This document shows, piece by piece, positions 48,447-59,056 of a stretch of 64,000 nt of DNA. Every line of letters starts with the position of its first letter. Within the stretch, counting starts at the first letter, position 1. The DNA is from Dictyophora rubrovolvata (taxonomy: Eukaryota > Basidiomycota > Agaricomycetes > Phallales > Phallaceae), in contig CP114122.1 in assembly GCA_029959195.1 (NCBI GenBank), positions 1,736,001 to 1,800,000 on the forward strand, read 5' to 3'. A model generated the notes under the pieces. The model was not told the DNA's origin. It worked only from the letters and a program-made list of their open reading frames with translations, and ran no database searches. The position numbers and the translations under genes are program-made.

Positions 48447-50101
48447 ATGAACGAACATTATTCTGATGGATTTGTATCATATCACGCTCACAAGCCCACA
48501 ATGATCTTGACACCTGCATCGCTTCATGGCACAAGTATATCCATAGGCGGCTCTAGTCTCAGTGATGACTCTACGGCGCCCTCATTAACATTGTCCAGAA
48601 CGTCCAGCTCGTCCAGCGGTCCTTCTAATTGTGAGAATTTAATATCCAGGACGCTTACTTCTCTCGCTAAGCCCGAATCTATTCAACGGCCAACGCCGCT
48701 CTCTTTTGCGTCACCTTCTTCGGTGGCGTCTCCGTTTTCAGAAGTATTTCATCAAAGACAAGTACAAAGCATTGCGAAGAGAGGCAAGTCTTTATGGACT
48801 TTCAATATTCTAATTTGGTCATTGCAGTGCTGACCTTTTGCCCATAGTGGAACTCGATCCTAGTTCCAACTCGGAGGGTCTTGGTCCACAAGGACAACCA
48901 ACCCTTACACCGCACCGACCACACCAGTCATCTCACCCGCCCCTTATTATCTCTCCTCCACCTTTGTCTCGCCCCAAACCATACCATCAGGCTTCAAGGA
49001 GCATGAATGATCTCTCTTTGTCTATCACTCATACCCCACCGAACCAGTCATCTCAAGCTTCGTCAACATATGAAAAAGAAGTTAGGACCCGCCCAGATAC
49101 TTTATCACGAAGGAAGTCTCTGCCAAATCTGATGCCACCGTCATACAATCAACTTCGCCCTTTCTCTCCTACAAGCTCCATCTTCTCGTCCTCCACAGCG
49201 GGCGATTATTTTGGAGATGAAGCACTACCCGCCTATACAAACCAGCTATACCTTGTCGCCCAGATGCCGCGGAAAATGGAATTCATTAAGCCCGGTGTTG
49301 TTAGCACGGACCGAAAGTGGCGGAGGGTGTGGTGTGTCCTGGAAGGAACCAAATTCGGCATTTACAAAGTCCGGGATGTAAAAAGCGTATGGGAAGGCGT
49401 TGTCGGCGCCGGAGATACTTCTGTTTTCTCCGCCACGGAAACCAAGAAGGAGAGAGAGCAGCGTAGAGAAATTCAGTTCTGGGAAGGTCGAAGAAGGAAA
49501 GAGGAAACTGAGAGAATGTATACCCAAGGTCCTTCGACCGAAGCTGGCTCTAGCAGTGAAGAAGATTTTGAGCTTCTCTGCCCATCCTCAAGTTCGACGT
49601 CGATAAGACGTTCGGAGTCGCGTTCCCGGAGTTCCTTATCTATCGGACGTCCACATCTTCACGTTCCTTTTCGTCCTCGAACTGTTTCGCCGTCGCCGTC
49701 GCGTATCCTTTCTTTCTCCACGAATGCACCTGAGAAGCCCGACAGAGCATTCTTAATTAGGGAATACACCCTTCAACACGCGGAGTCGGGGTTAGGGACC
49801 GATTATACAAAACGCCGAAATGTGATCCGTGTGCGAATGGAAGGAGAGCAATTTCTGTTGCAAGCCAGGGATGTGAATGAAGTAATCAAGTGGATCGAGG
49901 TACGTGATAACAACCGGGCACGATTTATCATGTGCTCATGGGTATTTCTTTTTGTAGGCATTGCAAGCCGCGGCAAACATCGCTCTGGATTTGGATGAAC
50001 GACAGATGCCACGCGGACCCATATTCCCTCGCCGTGGCCGGGGACGACGGATACGGACCCATGAGGCAGTCGAAGTTGTTGTGGAAGGGGTGGGGGCATA
50101 A
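48447..50101 (+). CDS. PH-domain protein with a split PH domain
   Basis: Probable membrane-lipid-binding regulatory protein. The N-terminal 250 residues are Ser/Pro/Thr-rich with basic patches ([43 protein letters not shown]). The PH domain starts near 49260 with [20 protein letters not shown] and [14 protein letters not shown]. It is then interrupted by about 115 residues (49380-49740) rich in Glu, Arg and Ser, and resumes with [40 protein letters not shown] and EVIKWIE. The last exon, after a 56-bp intron, gives [20 protein letters not shown] and [11 protein letters not shown], a conserved fungal ending, with the stop at 50099-50101. Start may be 48447 or the in-frame ATG at 48501. Another intron lies at about 48783-48847. 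Ligand is unknown. Confidence 0.82.
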
Positions 50102-52840
50102 CAGTTTTTCTTTTCCTCTCTATTCCTTCATTTGCATCATCTTATTTATTTATGGTTGCTATTTTCCTGGTACACAGTCCTTTGTTTTTTTTTCTTTTTC
50201 TTTCTTAATCTTCTTCCGATCTGATTGCATTTATTATACGGTTATTCTGCACTCGTTACGTTTTTGTTTTCCCCGTTCTCTCGGCTATATGACCGGTTTC
50301 TTTCAAATCTCATTAACATTACTCGACGGACGATTTCCTACATCATTCATATTCCCTTATAATATGCTATGATATACTACCACTCCTGCTGTTCCTTATT
50401 ACAATACTCTTCTGTACTCTTCTGTGAGTACTTGGATGCGTATGTATGTGTCATTGCAATAAATTTTGTAGTAGACATAAACAAGACATAGAACGAATTC
50501 CCAATTGGCATTTTGTATCTTGTTGATGTCAACTGCGAAGTTGGAGATTGAAATAGGCGAGAACGCCCAAGCGTTCTTAAAGAGAATTTTCAACTACATA
50601 AAGGACAAAGGATTGTCATATACTCCGACACGCGCACCAACAATCCATGCGTAGGGAGCTACATTCCCTTACAGCGCAACCTAAACATGTACCAGTATTA
50701 CATTTCTACATCAAAACAATACATGTCACCCTCTCGAACGACGCCAATTGAACTCCAGGTGTTGAAGAAAGTACATAATGGCGCTTTATAAGCGCCAAGT
50801 AAGGAGAAAGCTATTTTCTTTGCGAACTTTCGAACGTTTTCTCTTAGTCGTATGAGTTTAAACTCCTCAGTTGTTCCCTTCACACTGAGGAGTAAGTCCC
50901 CGTTTAATTAATAGTCTTAAGAGTAGCTACTAATTTCTTGTAGAACCGAGTTTAGGTTCGTCTCAATATATTACTCAGTTGTTCCCTTCACTGAGGAAAC
51001 CGAGAAACCGAGTTTAGTCGTACCTATTTCCAACTAATGTCCGCCAAACCACAGGTTATGGCCCCCGTTGCCCCAACGCAAGTCCCTGCTCAGCCAACCA
51101 TCAACCGCCTTTTCACCGAAAATATTCATATTATCTATTTCTTTTTTCGTTTTTTATCATTCTCGCCTATATGTACTAGTATGACGTCACAGATTTATTA
51201 GTTCAGCCCCCTCTAGAATGTATTACCCGCGATTTACATAGCTTTAATGCACTTAACAGTTTGTGCAACATCGTCTCGGATCTCTTTTCTCTATCTCTAT
51301 TATCAACTTCGGCGACAAGACTTCGAACTTATACTCAAAATCTCACAAGCTTAGCATTTGCTATCGGACGACGATATTTACTATAATTAAATTATATTGC
51401 ATTGTATGCTAAGCGTCGGAGGGTGGCGTAATAAATGACCCAAACAAAAGACTCAATAACATGGCAGACTTCATGTCTCATTGTTTGGTTAAGTGACATA
51501 GCATAAACAAGCTCCAAAAGATAAAGGTCTTTATTACACAGCACCCAAAGAGTGAAGAGACATATAAGAGTCTACATGAGTTACTAGTAAGTAATGCCAC
51601 AAATAATAAAAGCGAGAGGAAATACGAACCTTTTCACTGCCAATGGTGATGGTAGGGAAGGGAGGAGTTTGGTAACGAATTCGGTAACGAAAGCTGGAAT
51701 AAATAGTCGTAAGAAAAATCACATGGGAAGAATAAACAGTAGGTAAGCAATGTGAGTCCGCGCAATTTCCGCAAGACCGCTCGCCAGGATAGTAAGCTAT
51801 TTTCCTGACAGTCCTTTTCCTCTTTCTTCCAGTCTGATTTCATTTATTGTTACGCTTTTGTTTCACCCTTTCATGTGGCAACGAGTTTTAAAAGAGTTCC
51901 CTTGGACTCGACCATCTTGTCGTTGGTGTTCAAAAAACCGACGCAACTCCCGACCGCCAAATTTCAGGCCCAGTGTCTTCATAATGGGCTTCTGTTCTGT
52001 TTACATGACAGGGGAACTTGAAATAAGCACCTCAAATTGATCGGCGAAAAATCTGCACCTAGTATCACTCGGCTTTTGCCATTATACAACCATTATACTA
52101 CATGCTTCTGCAACAACATAATACAGCCAAGCTCAGGCTATGAAATATTGTAAACCAATCCAGCTATTCTACTGAACTTGGCACACGACGCGTCACTGGT
52201 AACATCATCTGACCACTTCTCGACATCTTTAGGACCATGCCCACGGTGCGCCGTTGCCAAGAGAGTAGGCGTATTGAGCCTCCTGCTTGAGAGCGTCGTT
52301 GTATGACATCTGGTGTGCAATTCAGGGTGTCTGCGCTCCGACGAAATACGAATGGTAGGCAGTGTGACCGTCACGCTCATCGGCGAAACGGCCAAAAAAA
52401 TTACTTTGCGTTTATAAGCGCCGGAGCCTCCTCGTCGACTGGCGTCGTAATCCCCTCCTGACTTGGGTTTAAGGTTGTAAGTATGTTATATAGGGTTTAT
52501 ATAACCGTCCTGAGCTCAGTACCGGTTAAGAGACCTTCGTTTGCGTCTGGGTCCGGCCCGGGATTCAATATTCAATATTCAATATTCATCATTCAATTAT
52601 TCATATTCTCTTATGACCCCATTATAATACCTTTCCGTGCTCTTCTGTAAGTATTTAGATGCGTATGTGTTTTGTCATTGCGATAAATTTTATAGCAGAC
52701 ATAAAACGAAGTAGGCGCGGGCATACTATGCGTCAAGTGCTGTGTATAGCGTAAGCGCCCTACGGCCATAGTGTCCGAGCTCTATTGCATGTAAAAAGGA
52801 TGAAGGGCAACCTCAGCTTAGTTTTACCCGGGACGTTACC
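50102..52840. repeat. Repeat-rich intergenic gap
   Basis: No intact gene. It contains a pair of diverged direct repeats (about 50345-50485 and 52590-52710) bracketing about 2.1 kb, a cluster of short hairpins (50854-51020), a segment at 51618-51795 that recurs at 59249-59364, and a simple (ATTCAAT)n tract at about 52563-52587. The pattern suggests remnants of insertions, but no transposase or reverse transcriptase was found. Confidence 0.55.
50854..51020. repeat. Hairpin repeat cluster
   Basis: Holds the 12-bp palindrome GAGTTTAAACTC (50854-50865), a perfect stem actcctcagt/actgaggagt (50862-50871 and 50884-50893) with a 12-nt loop, and a shorter second copy ctcagttgttcccttcactgag (about 50974-50995). 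The 12-mer aaccgagtttag occurs twice (about 50944 and 51006). Confidence 0.6.
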
Positions 52841-55039
52841 ATGTTATCGAACGAGGTATCAACCGTCTTGATTAAAGCCTACGATTCTTTCTTCCCATGG
52901 CTGCAAAAACAATATTTTCCACAAACGGCCTATACCCTCGGAGCTCTTGGTGCCGGACTAGCTTTTAAAAAGCTTTATGAAAAAAGGCTTGTAGAAAAGT
53001 ATGGTATAGTTCAGTTGGTTACCAAGCTCTCAGAGAAGAGACAAGGTCTTAAACTATCGGGCACGGTGGTTATTTGTGGAGGCAGGTAAGAGCTGCCATT
53101 TCGCAGGCTTTTCTTTTCTTTCTGATTATGGTTTGAAAGCATATCTGGCTTACTTGCCGCGTGTGTTTGCTCCCACCATTTTGAAAGAGTCGTTGTGATA
53201 GAACCTGAAGAATGGGTGCTCATCGATGCAGGGAGAAGCTCAGAGGGAGCTTCTCCAAAACGAGCACATGTTCTTCAATACACCTTTCTACATCACTATC
53301 ACCTTCTTGTTACTCTCGCACTTCAAGAATTATTTCCAGAGCTTGCAGAAGAAGTAGTCAAGATGGGCGGTCGGTAAGTTTAGCAACGGCTATATCCATT
53401 TATTGACCGAAAAAAAAAACTCATGACGGATTCTTAGACTCTCCCAACAATTGCCCGCATTCGGCATTTCCGGGATAGATTTTCTTCCACCCGCAAATTA
53501 TCCTTTTTACGGTCCTTACAAAGTGTTCCCGCCCTATATTGCATTGACGAGACCAAGCTTTGAAACACTTCTTCGATCTCTTGTTCAGAAGCATTATCCC
53601 AACGTGGGATATATTGTCGGAGCAGCTAACGGGCTGGTACCCAGCGAAAACTACAAGTTGGTTAACGCCGTTTCTGTGCGCAGTTCCGATGGCAAGACCG
53701 TCGAGCTCCCCGCGTCACTTGTAATAGGTGCGTTCCTCAAATGCATATGATAGCATTTCTTTATTTCATCTTTCTGGGTTCTCACAAACAGATTGCACCG
53801 GTGCGGCAATGTCTGGATACCGATGGTTAAAGGCTATACCATACTACAACAATAATTCTCCAAAACTCGAGACATTACGACTGTCTTACGATCACAAGAT
53901 GGACTATAACACTCTCGAGTTCGACATTCCTGACGAATTGATTAATACCGTTCAAGAACGAACCGGGCTGCCATTGCCTTTCGTCACAGGCATTCGGTTA
54001 TATGGATACTTACCGGTTCCTGCAGCAGAAACAAAGACTTTTGTTTTTGAAAGAAGGGAGAAGAATCTTCGTATGTTTTCGTATTTGCACCTCTGTTTTA
54101 TCAAAATTGATTTCATGGGTCTATTCATAGTTCACGTGGGTTTAGGGGGATGGGATGATCGAGAGAAGGTAACCAATGCAGCAGAAGCACTAGAATATAT
54201 TGAGAGGTTAAAACCCGTGAAACCACTACCTCAATGGGTATACAAATTGATGGAACTCATGGCGACGGAGAACGTTCCTTGTAGGGCTGAATATCTTCGT
54301 TACCGTAAGAGAGAGATCTGTCGTTTCTTTCTCTTCTTATATGCCGACTCTTCTTCTTTCAGCTTTGCCTGTCTGTATTGATTATGACAGAGCGAAATAC
54401 CTTCCGTCTAATTTCATCGCCATTGGTGATTCAGTCGCCCAACTCAACCCTCTCCTTGGGTAAGCGCCATTTCGGTTATTGTTCTAGAGAGCTGTTCAAG
54501 AGCCCGACGTACTTCTCTTTCTGGCAGTCAAGGGACCGCTAAAAGTGCGGGTCAGGTCGTAATTCTTGCAATGCTGTTAAGCAGATATCAGAAGCGAAAT
54601 GCTTTACCATCCACTTTCTCTCGTGACTTCTTTCAAGAAACCAAGAACCGATTAGGATATTTATGGTAGGCATCCCCTTTTTTTTTTGGCTTCTCCAATA
54701 CGAGCAATTGTTGACGACTTCACAGGAGTTCCACTAAAGAACTGGACTATAATTTCAAGTCGACTGTTCCTGTTCCTGGTGAAACGTTGGGCAAACGATC
54801 GTTCTCGGGCCGTATCTCTTCAATGCTTATGCGTCTTTCTTTAGTTGTGCGTAATTTATCATCTGTCTTTAGTGGCATGAATTTGATTTTATGTTACATT
54901 ATAGGATCGAGAGATTTCTTCCCTCAGTTTTCTTCTTCGATCGGCGATGTTGCCCCCTCAAACTGTTGTGACATACCTGCCATGGATATGTTGGAAAATT
55001 TCCATGCTGACGTTGAAAAAGTTGTTTGGCAGGATCTAA
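52841..55039 (+). CDS. FAD/NAD(P)-binding oxidoreductase, basidiomycete type
   Basis: Flavoprotein of unknown substrate. The N-terminal exon has a hydrophobic region (YTLGALGAGLAFKKLYEKRL) that may anchor it, then the FAD-binding strand LSGTVVICGGR joined over an intron to ISGLLAACVCSHHFERVVVI and EPEEW, an intact GxGxxG-like site (GGRISG). The middle reads RAHVLQYTFLHHYHLLVTLA, ALTRPSFETLLRSLVQKHYP and DCTGAAMSGYRWLKAIPYYN. The second FAD motif is FIAIGDSVAQLNPLLGQGTA, with GD. The C-terminal exon gives DREISSLSFLLRSAMLPPQT and ends TLKKLFGRI at 55039. At least seven introns. About 610 residues. It belongs to a broad agaricomycete family of uncharacterised monooxygenase-like proteins. It is followed by SDH5 in the same direction, 124 bp on. 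Confidence 0.75.
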
Positions 55040-55163
55040 ATTTATTTCTTATTTTTATTTTATTTAATGCCATGTCAATTTATGGGTGTCCTAGGCCGTC
55101 TTGAAGGCATATTTATTGATTGCTGAATCATAATTACATAAACGGCGGGATCTTTTTTAGAAC

Positions 55164-55730
55164 ATGCAACGTCTCCTTCATGCCAGTCCTCGAACAGTAC
55201 GCAATGCGGCTTGTTTGATTAGAACAATAACCCGAACCGCTCCTTCATTGAAATCGCAATTGGGTGATCCATATCCGTTGCCACTCTCATCTGAGACACT
55301 AGCCACGCAAACACAACCAACAGGAGAACAAGCAGAGCCAGCAGAGCAATTACCCGCGCGTTTGCCTCGCTTTAACGAGTCTGTTCAAACGCTACGGGCA
55401 AGACTGATATATCAATCGCGTAAACGAGGTACATTGGAGAGCGATTTGTTACTTGCCACTTTCGCATCCGAGTATATCAAGTGCATGACGGAGGATGAGT
55501 TGAAAGAATTTGACAGTGTAAAGTCTTCTTTTTCTTCATTTCCTTTTGTTATTCTGACAGTTTGTTAGCTTATGGACGAGCCGGATTGGGATATTTATTA
55601 TTGGGCTATCGGTAAAAAAATACCACCGGAAAGATGGATTCAATCACCACTGTTGGCCAAGTTGAGAAAGCACGCGGCGAATGAAGGAAAAGTCGTTAGA
55701 CGTATGCCAGATTTAGTTACAATCCCATGA
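55164..55730 (+). CDS. SDH5: Succinate dehydrogenase assembly factor 2 (SDHAF2/Sdh5)
   Basis: Mitochondrial matrix chaperone that promotes covalent FAD attachment to the SDH flavoprotein. Two exons (intron 55518-55568, 51 bp) encode 171 residues. The N-terminal 75 residues are Arg/Ser/Thr-rich ([20 protein letters not shown]), fitting a mitochondrial presequence. The family core follows: [40 protein letters not shown], and after the intron [20 protein letters not shown], ending [12 protein letters not shown]. The RGxLExDLLL and DWDIYYW motifs are intact, so the gene looks functional. Its 3' part (from about 55490) is duplicated at 60303-60543, where the copy is broken. Confidence 0.93.
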
Positions 55731-55857
55731 AAATATCTACGTATGTCAAAAAAATCTGTTAATTCTGGAGCCCGAGCTAACAGGTACGGACTGGTTTTGT
55801 AGAGATGGGGATAATACCGTGTTAAAATTTCTCAGCAAATATCGATCGACCCATTCG
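55490..55857 (+). repeat. Direct repeat copy 1: 3' ends of SDH5 and GT32
   Basis: This segment contains the end of SDH5 exon 1, its intron, exon 2, and then a short stretch related to the 3' end of the GT32 gene. It matches 60303-60849 in the same orientation with scattered mismatches. Relative to copy 2 it lacks 179 bp between two AATT tetramers (junction at 55761-55764). Confidence 0.85.
55771..55857 (-). pseudogene. Fragment of the GT32 glycosyltransferase 3' end
   Basis: On the minus strand this reads EWVDRYLLRNFNTVLSPSLQ, against GWVDRYLLRKFNTALSPSLQ in the intact gene at 60783-62328. The stop TAG of the intact gene corresponds to CAG here. Upstream of the Glu-Trp the similarity stops, so only about the last 25 codons are present. 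It lies directly behind SDH5. Confidence 0.75.
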
Positions 55858-55945
55858 CTCGCGGATACCATTCTGGAAGAGTCTCGTCCAGGTAAAACTG
55901 AGGGAGTATCGATGCGCCTTGTAGGTGTTTTAGAAAGTTATTAGA

Positions 55946-55980
55946 CGTCCTTTATGGCGTAGTGGTAGCGCCTCGCACTT
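55946..55980 (+). other. tRNA-like 5' half (A-box) without a B-box
   Basis: The sequence tggcgtagtgg (55955-55965) fits the polymerase III A-box consensus TRGYNNARNNG and continues tagcgc as in the D-arm of tRNA-Ala. No anticodon stem or B-box (GGTTCRANNC) follows, so this is not a complete tRNA. It may be a tRNA-derived relic or chance. Confidence 0.25.
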
Positions 55981-56052
55981 ATACTACTTCAACTCAATAA
56001 TCGAAGCAGACAGAATTGCGCGCATGTAAGATCATCTAAATGTTGAATTCAG

Positions 56053-56187
56053 TACCTAAGGTACTTCGGTCAAAAGACGTGACGTGCATTAACTGTAAGA
56101 CTGTACAATATACCTAAGGTGCTTCGGTCAAAAGACGAAAAGACCTGACGTCTTTTGACCGGCGCCTGAGGTTACACTACTGTACAG
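56053..56187. mobile_element. Small hairpin element, MITE-like
   Basis: Left arm 56101-56137 (starts ctgtaca, includes cggtcaaaagacg) and right arm 56149-56187 (includes cgtcttttgaccg, ends tgtacag) form an imperfect inverted repeat with about an 11-nt loop. A third copy of the arm (tacctaaggtacttcggtca and following bases) lies just upstream at 56053-56079. The element ends 25 bp before the dynamin-like stop codon. It has no coding capacity. Confidence 0.55.
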
Positions 56188-56211
56188 GTTATGTTAATAT
56201 CTTCCAATACT

Positions 56212-59056
56212 CTAATTTACCACGATCTCATCGCCAACTCCAACACTAAATGCATAGAGCTTCCTCTGTATCTCCTCCAACCTCGCAATTCTGTCTTTCA
56301 AAATCTCCCTTCTGGACGTGATCGCAGGATCCTCTCGAAGCATCTCCTTAGCCCTCTGACTGGCGTCTGACGTTCCCATGTCATTGATGAGACTCTTCGA
56401 TATACAAGGTGGCAGGGTTTGATGCAGTTCGTGCTCGATGGTGAGCGGAACATTGTCAATGAACCGCTATATACCGCTGAAAGTCAGCAAGGGATGAGAA
56501 GGCGGAGAAAAGCACAACGGACCTTGTATGCCAACTCATAGTACGCCCGGACTTTGGCCATCACAAGCAGCACGTCTTCGTCTTCTGTCGTCTCGTGAAT
56601 CGGAGGAGAGTTTGGGATACGAGCCACACTACCAGAGTCACTAGGGTGAGTATAAACCTTATGAAACCGCTTGAACCACTTGGAGCGCTCCATTGAGTAA
56701 TGCGGCACTTGAGTAAACACGGGAGAAGTCTCCAATCTGACAGCCTTGCCGAGTACGACAAGGGCCTCGCTCTTGCACCTCTCCATCTGTGTGCGCACGA
56801 GTGCGCTGGGCAGACATAAGACTTCAAATTATAGAGGAGGACACAGACAACGAACCTAATATGCGTCTCTAGAGGCTTGAACTGTCCGAAGTGCCGCGTA
56901 ACCAATGTCTGAATGTACGCCGACGAGGTATCGTACACAGCCTCGAAGCACTCCACTGAAGGATTGGACCACTCCTTTGTGAAACGCTCAATGAGTTTAC
57001 GGGTTGTTTCCAGCGGGACTTCGCCAGGGAGCTCCCACGAAGTACAACTACACGGCACTTAGTACGATGAACGTGGAGCAATAAGCACGCTTACTTACTT
57101 CTCGATTTCCCTTCTCACGTCCTTGATATCCATGATATACTTGGATGCAGCCATATGAACGTAGGGGTCATCCTTCCCTTCGAACCCCTCATCCCAGATA
57201 CAGGTATCCCGATACTGGGTCCTATTCTCAAATGGTCGAAAATTGGGGCACGTCACGAGGATATCATGCTTGAACTGTGCATACCTGGCGCGGTTGCGCC
57301 GTATAAGACCCTTGTGTTCGTCTTTCCCCTCGATCGCGGCTTGGACGTCAACACAGAACTTATGAATGAGAAGAGTAATGTGGGACCATGCCTCGTCGGT
57401 AGGCAGTAGTGGAGGAAGGGCACTCAACTCCGCTCTATCGTGTGCGAGAATATCGTCAACACCTTGCTTCAAGGTTGGGATACTTTGAACAGAAATGAGA
57501 ACAAGCTCAAGTACCCGCAAGGAATAGAACACGTACTAGTTCTCGATAAGCCTAACTAAAAGCCGGCTGATATCATGGACGAGTGCTGGTATACCAAAAC
57601 GACTGCGGTCGAGGAACTCTTTCCAGGGCGAATTCGTCTCGAAATAGACTTTAGCTAACGCTTGAGATTCGTCTCGCGATATCCTGCGCCGGCGCTCATC
57701 GTCGTCCGGGAGACGAACGCAGTAATAACCATGTTTGAGCTTATGCTTCTCATCTTGCCCGAGGATAATTTCTTTCCACTTTTGACGCGCACCAGAGGCA
57801 CCTGCTGTCAACATGTCTGGCTTGGTCAATACTCCTATACGGAACGATTAGGGCCGGATAAACGCAATAAAAAACGAAGGTTCAGACCAATTGTGCGATC
57901 ACCATCGGGATCCCGGGACTTGGCGAGTTTTACTGCTGCTTGCATCTCGATATCGTCTTATAGAGACATGAGGAGGGTATAAATGGTGCCAGAGGAAGAC
58001 AACGCACCACTCATCGGAATTGTAATAAGGACAATCGTATTCTCTGATTCCTCGATATAGGATATAACCAAGTCATTGACGAGCTTGATAGTTTCTTCCT
58101 CCGCATTGTGGATAATCCCTGCAAAAGTAAACGTTAGCATACGAAGACAAAGATAAGAGCGCCTTACCGGGTAGATCAACGAAAGATAGATCCGTCAACT
58201 CTGGATCTCTAAGCTCGACTTGAACGATATTCTTGGAAAAAGGTAGTATCATTGGGTCCGTCATGACAAGATTGCGAAGTTCCTCCATGCCCATGTTGGT
58301 GAAATCCTCCTTGGCGCGATGACGGCAGAGGATCGCCGCTTGTGCTCGACGGATACACAGCTCGACTATATTCCTGTCTGTGATAACAGGCCCGAACTGA
58401 GCTTTGTCCGGGATGGCGAGTTCGCTACCATCTGTCCCATACTTGATGTTTAGGAAGATGGTGCATGACCACGTGGAGGATGAACTGAGCATCGTGCATT
58501 CCATTGGACACCTTGAAAAGGAGTGAGATCGCACAGGGAAGGCTTAAAGTGTATTTACCTGGTACAAGTACCACTGTCTCTAGGTACATTGATCTAGATG
58601 ATAATGAGAGAATGCAATAGGAAAGTGAAAGGCATAAGCGTACTCCAGATACGGCTTCTACCAGCGAGCTCTTTCCAGCTGATCACAGACATGTATCAAT
58701 ATGACTTGCGTACCGATATTCGGGAAATGACATACTCGATTGACCGCCGATAACTATGATCTTTGGCAACGTTGGAAACAATCTATCGGCACTGTGACAG
58801 ATGGGATGTGAGTATACGTCGGAAAGAGGTGGTATCAACTATCAACGAACCCTAGGGCCTGGAGAGCGCGATACAGTTCCATGACCTGCCGACATCTCCG
58901 AGCGTATTCTGTGTGGTTGATGGGGACAGCAGCGCTATCTGGCTCTGGCTCAGGTGGCGAAGAGTTTGTTTGTGGAATGGGAAGAACATAGTTTGAGGTG
59001 CTATTGTGAGAATTGGTGCCGCCCCTACGAGTGATATGTTCCCGAATGAACGACAT
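56212..59056 (-). CDS. Dynamin-like large GTPase
   Basis: Dynamin-superfamily GTPase of the Mx/fungal dynamin-like type. After a Ser/Pro-rich N-terminus (MSFIREHITRRGGTNSHNST) comes RCRQVMELYRALQALG, then LPKIIVIGGQSTGKSS with an intact P-loop made across an intron. Further GTPase motifs are VPRDSGTCTRCPMEC (switch I), LTDLSFVDLPG (DxPG), IVLITIPM, and GVLTKPDML (TKxD). The middle/stalk region follows (FGIPALVHDISRLLVRLIEN, SIPTLKQGVDDILAHDRAEL, TLLIHKFCVDVQAAIEGKDE). The GTPase effector domain is complete at the C-terminus: AKVRAYYELAYKRFIDNVPL, TIEHELHQTLPPCISKSLIN, ending VGDEIVVN. No PH or transmembrane segment. About 770 residues with around ten short introns. All catalytic motifs are present. 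The gene lies between two copies of a duplicated segment. Confidence 0.9.

Larger units (their letters stand above)
55731..56211. other. Intergenic spacer between SDH5 and dynamin-like gene
   Basis: Holds the GT32 fragment, a possible tRNA-derived A-box segment (about 55946-55980) and the hairpin element at 56101-56187. No intact gene. Confidence 0.55.
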
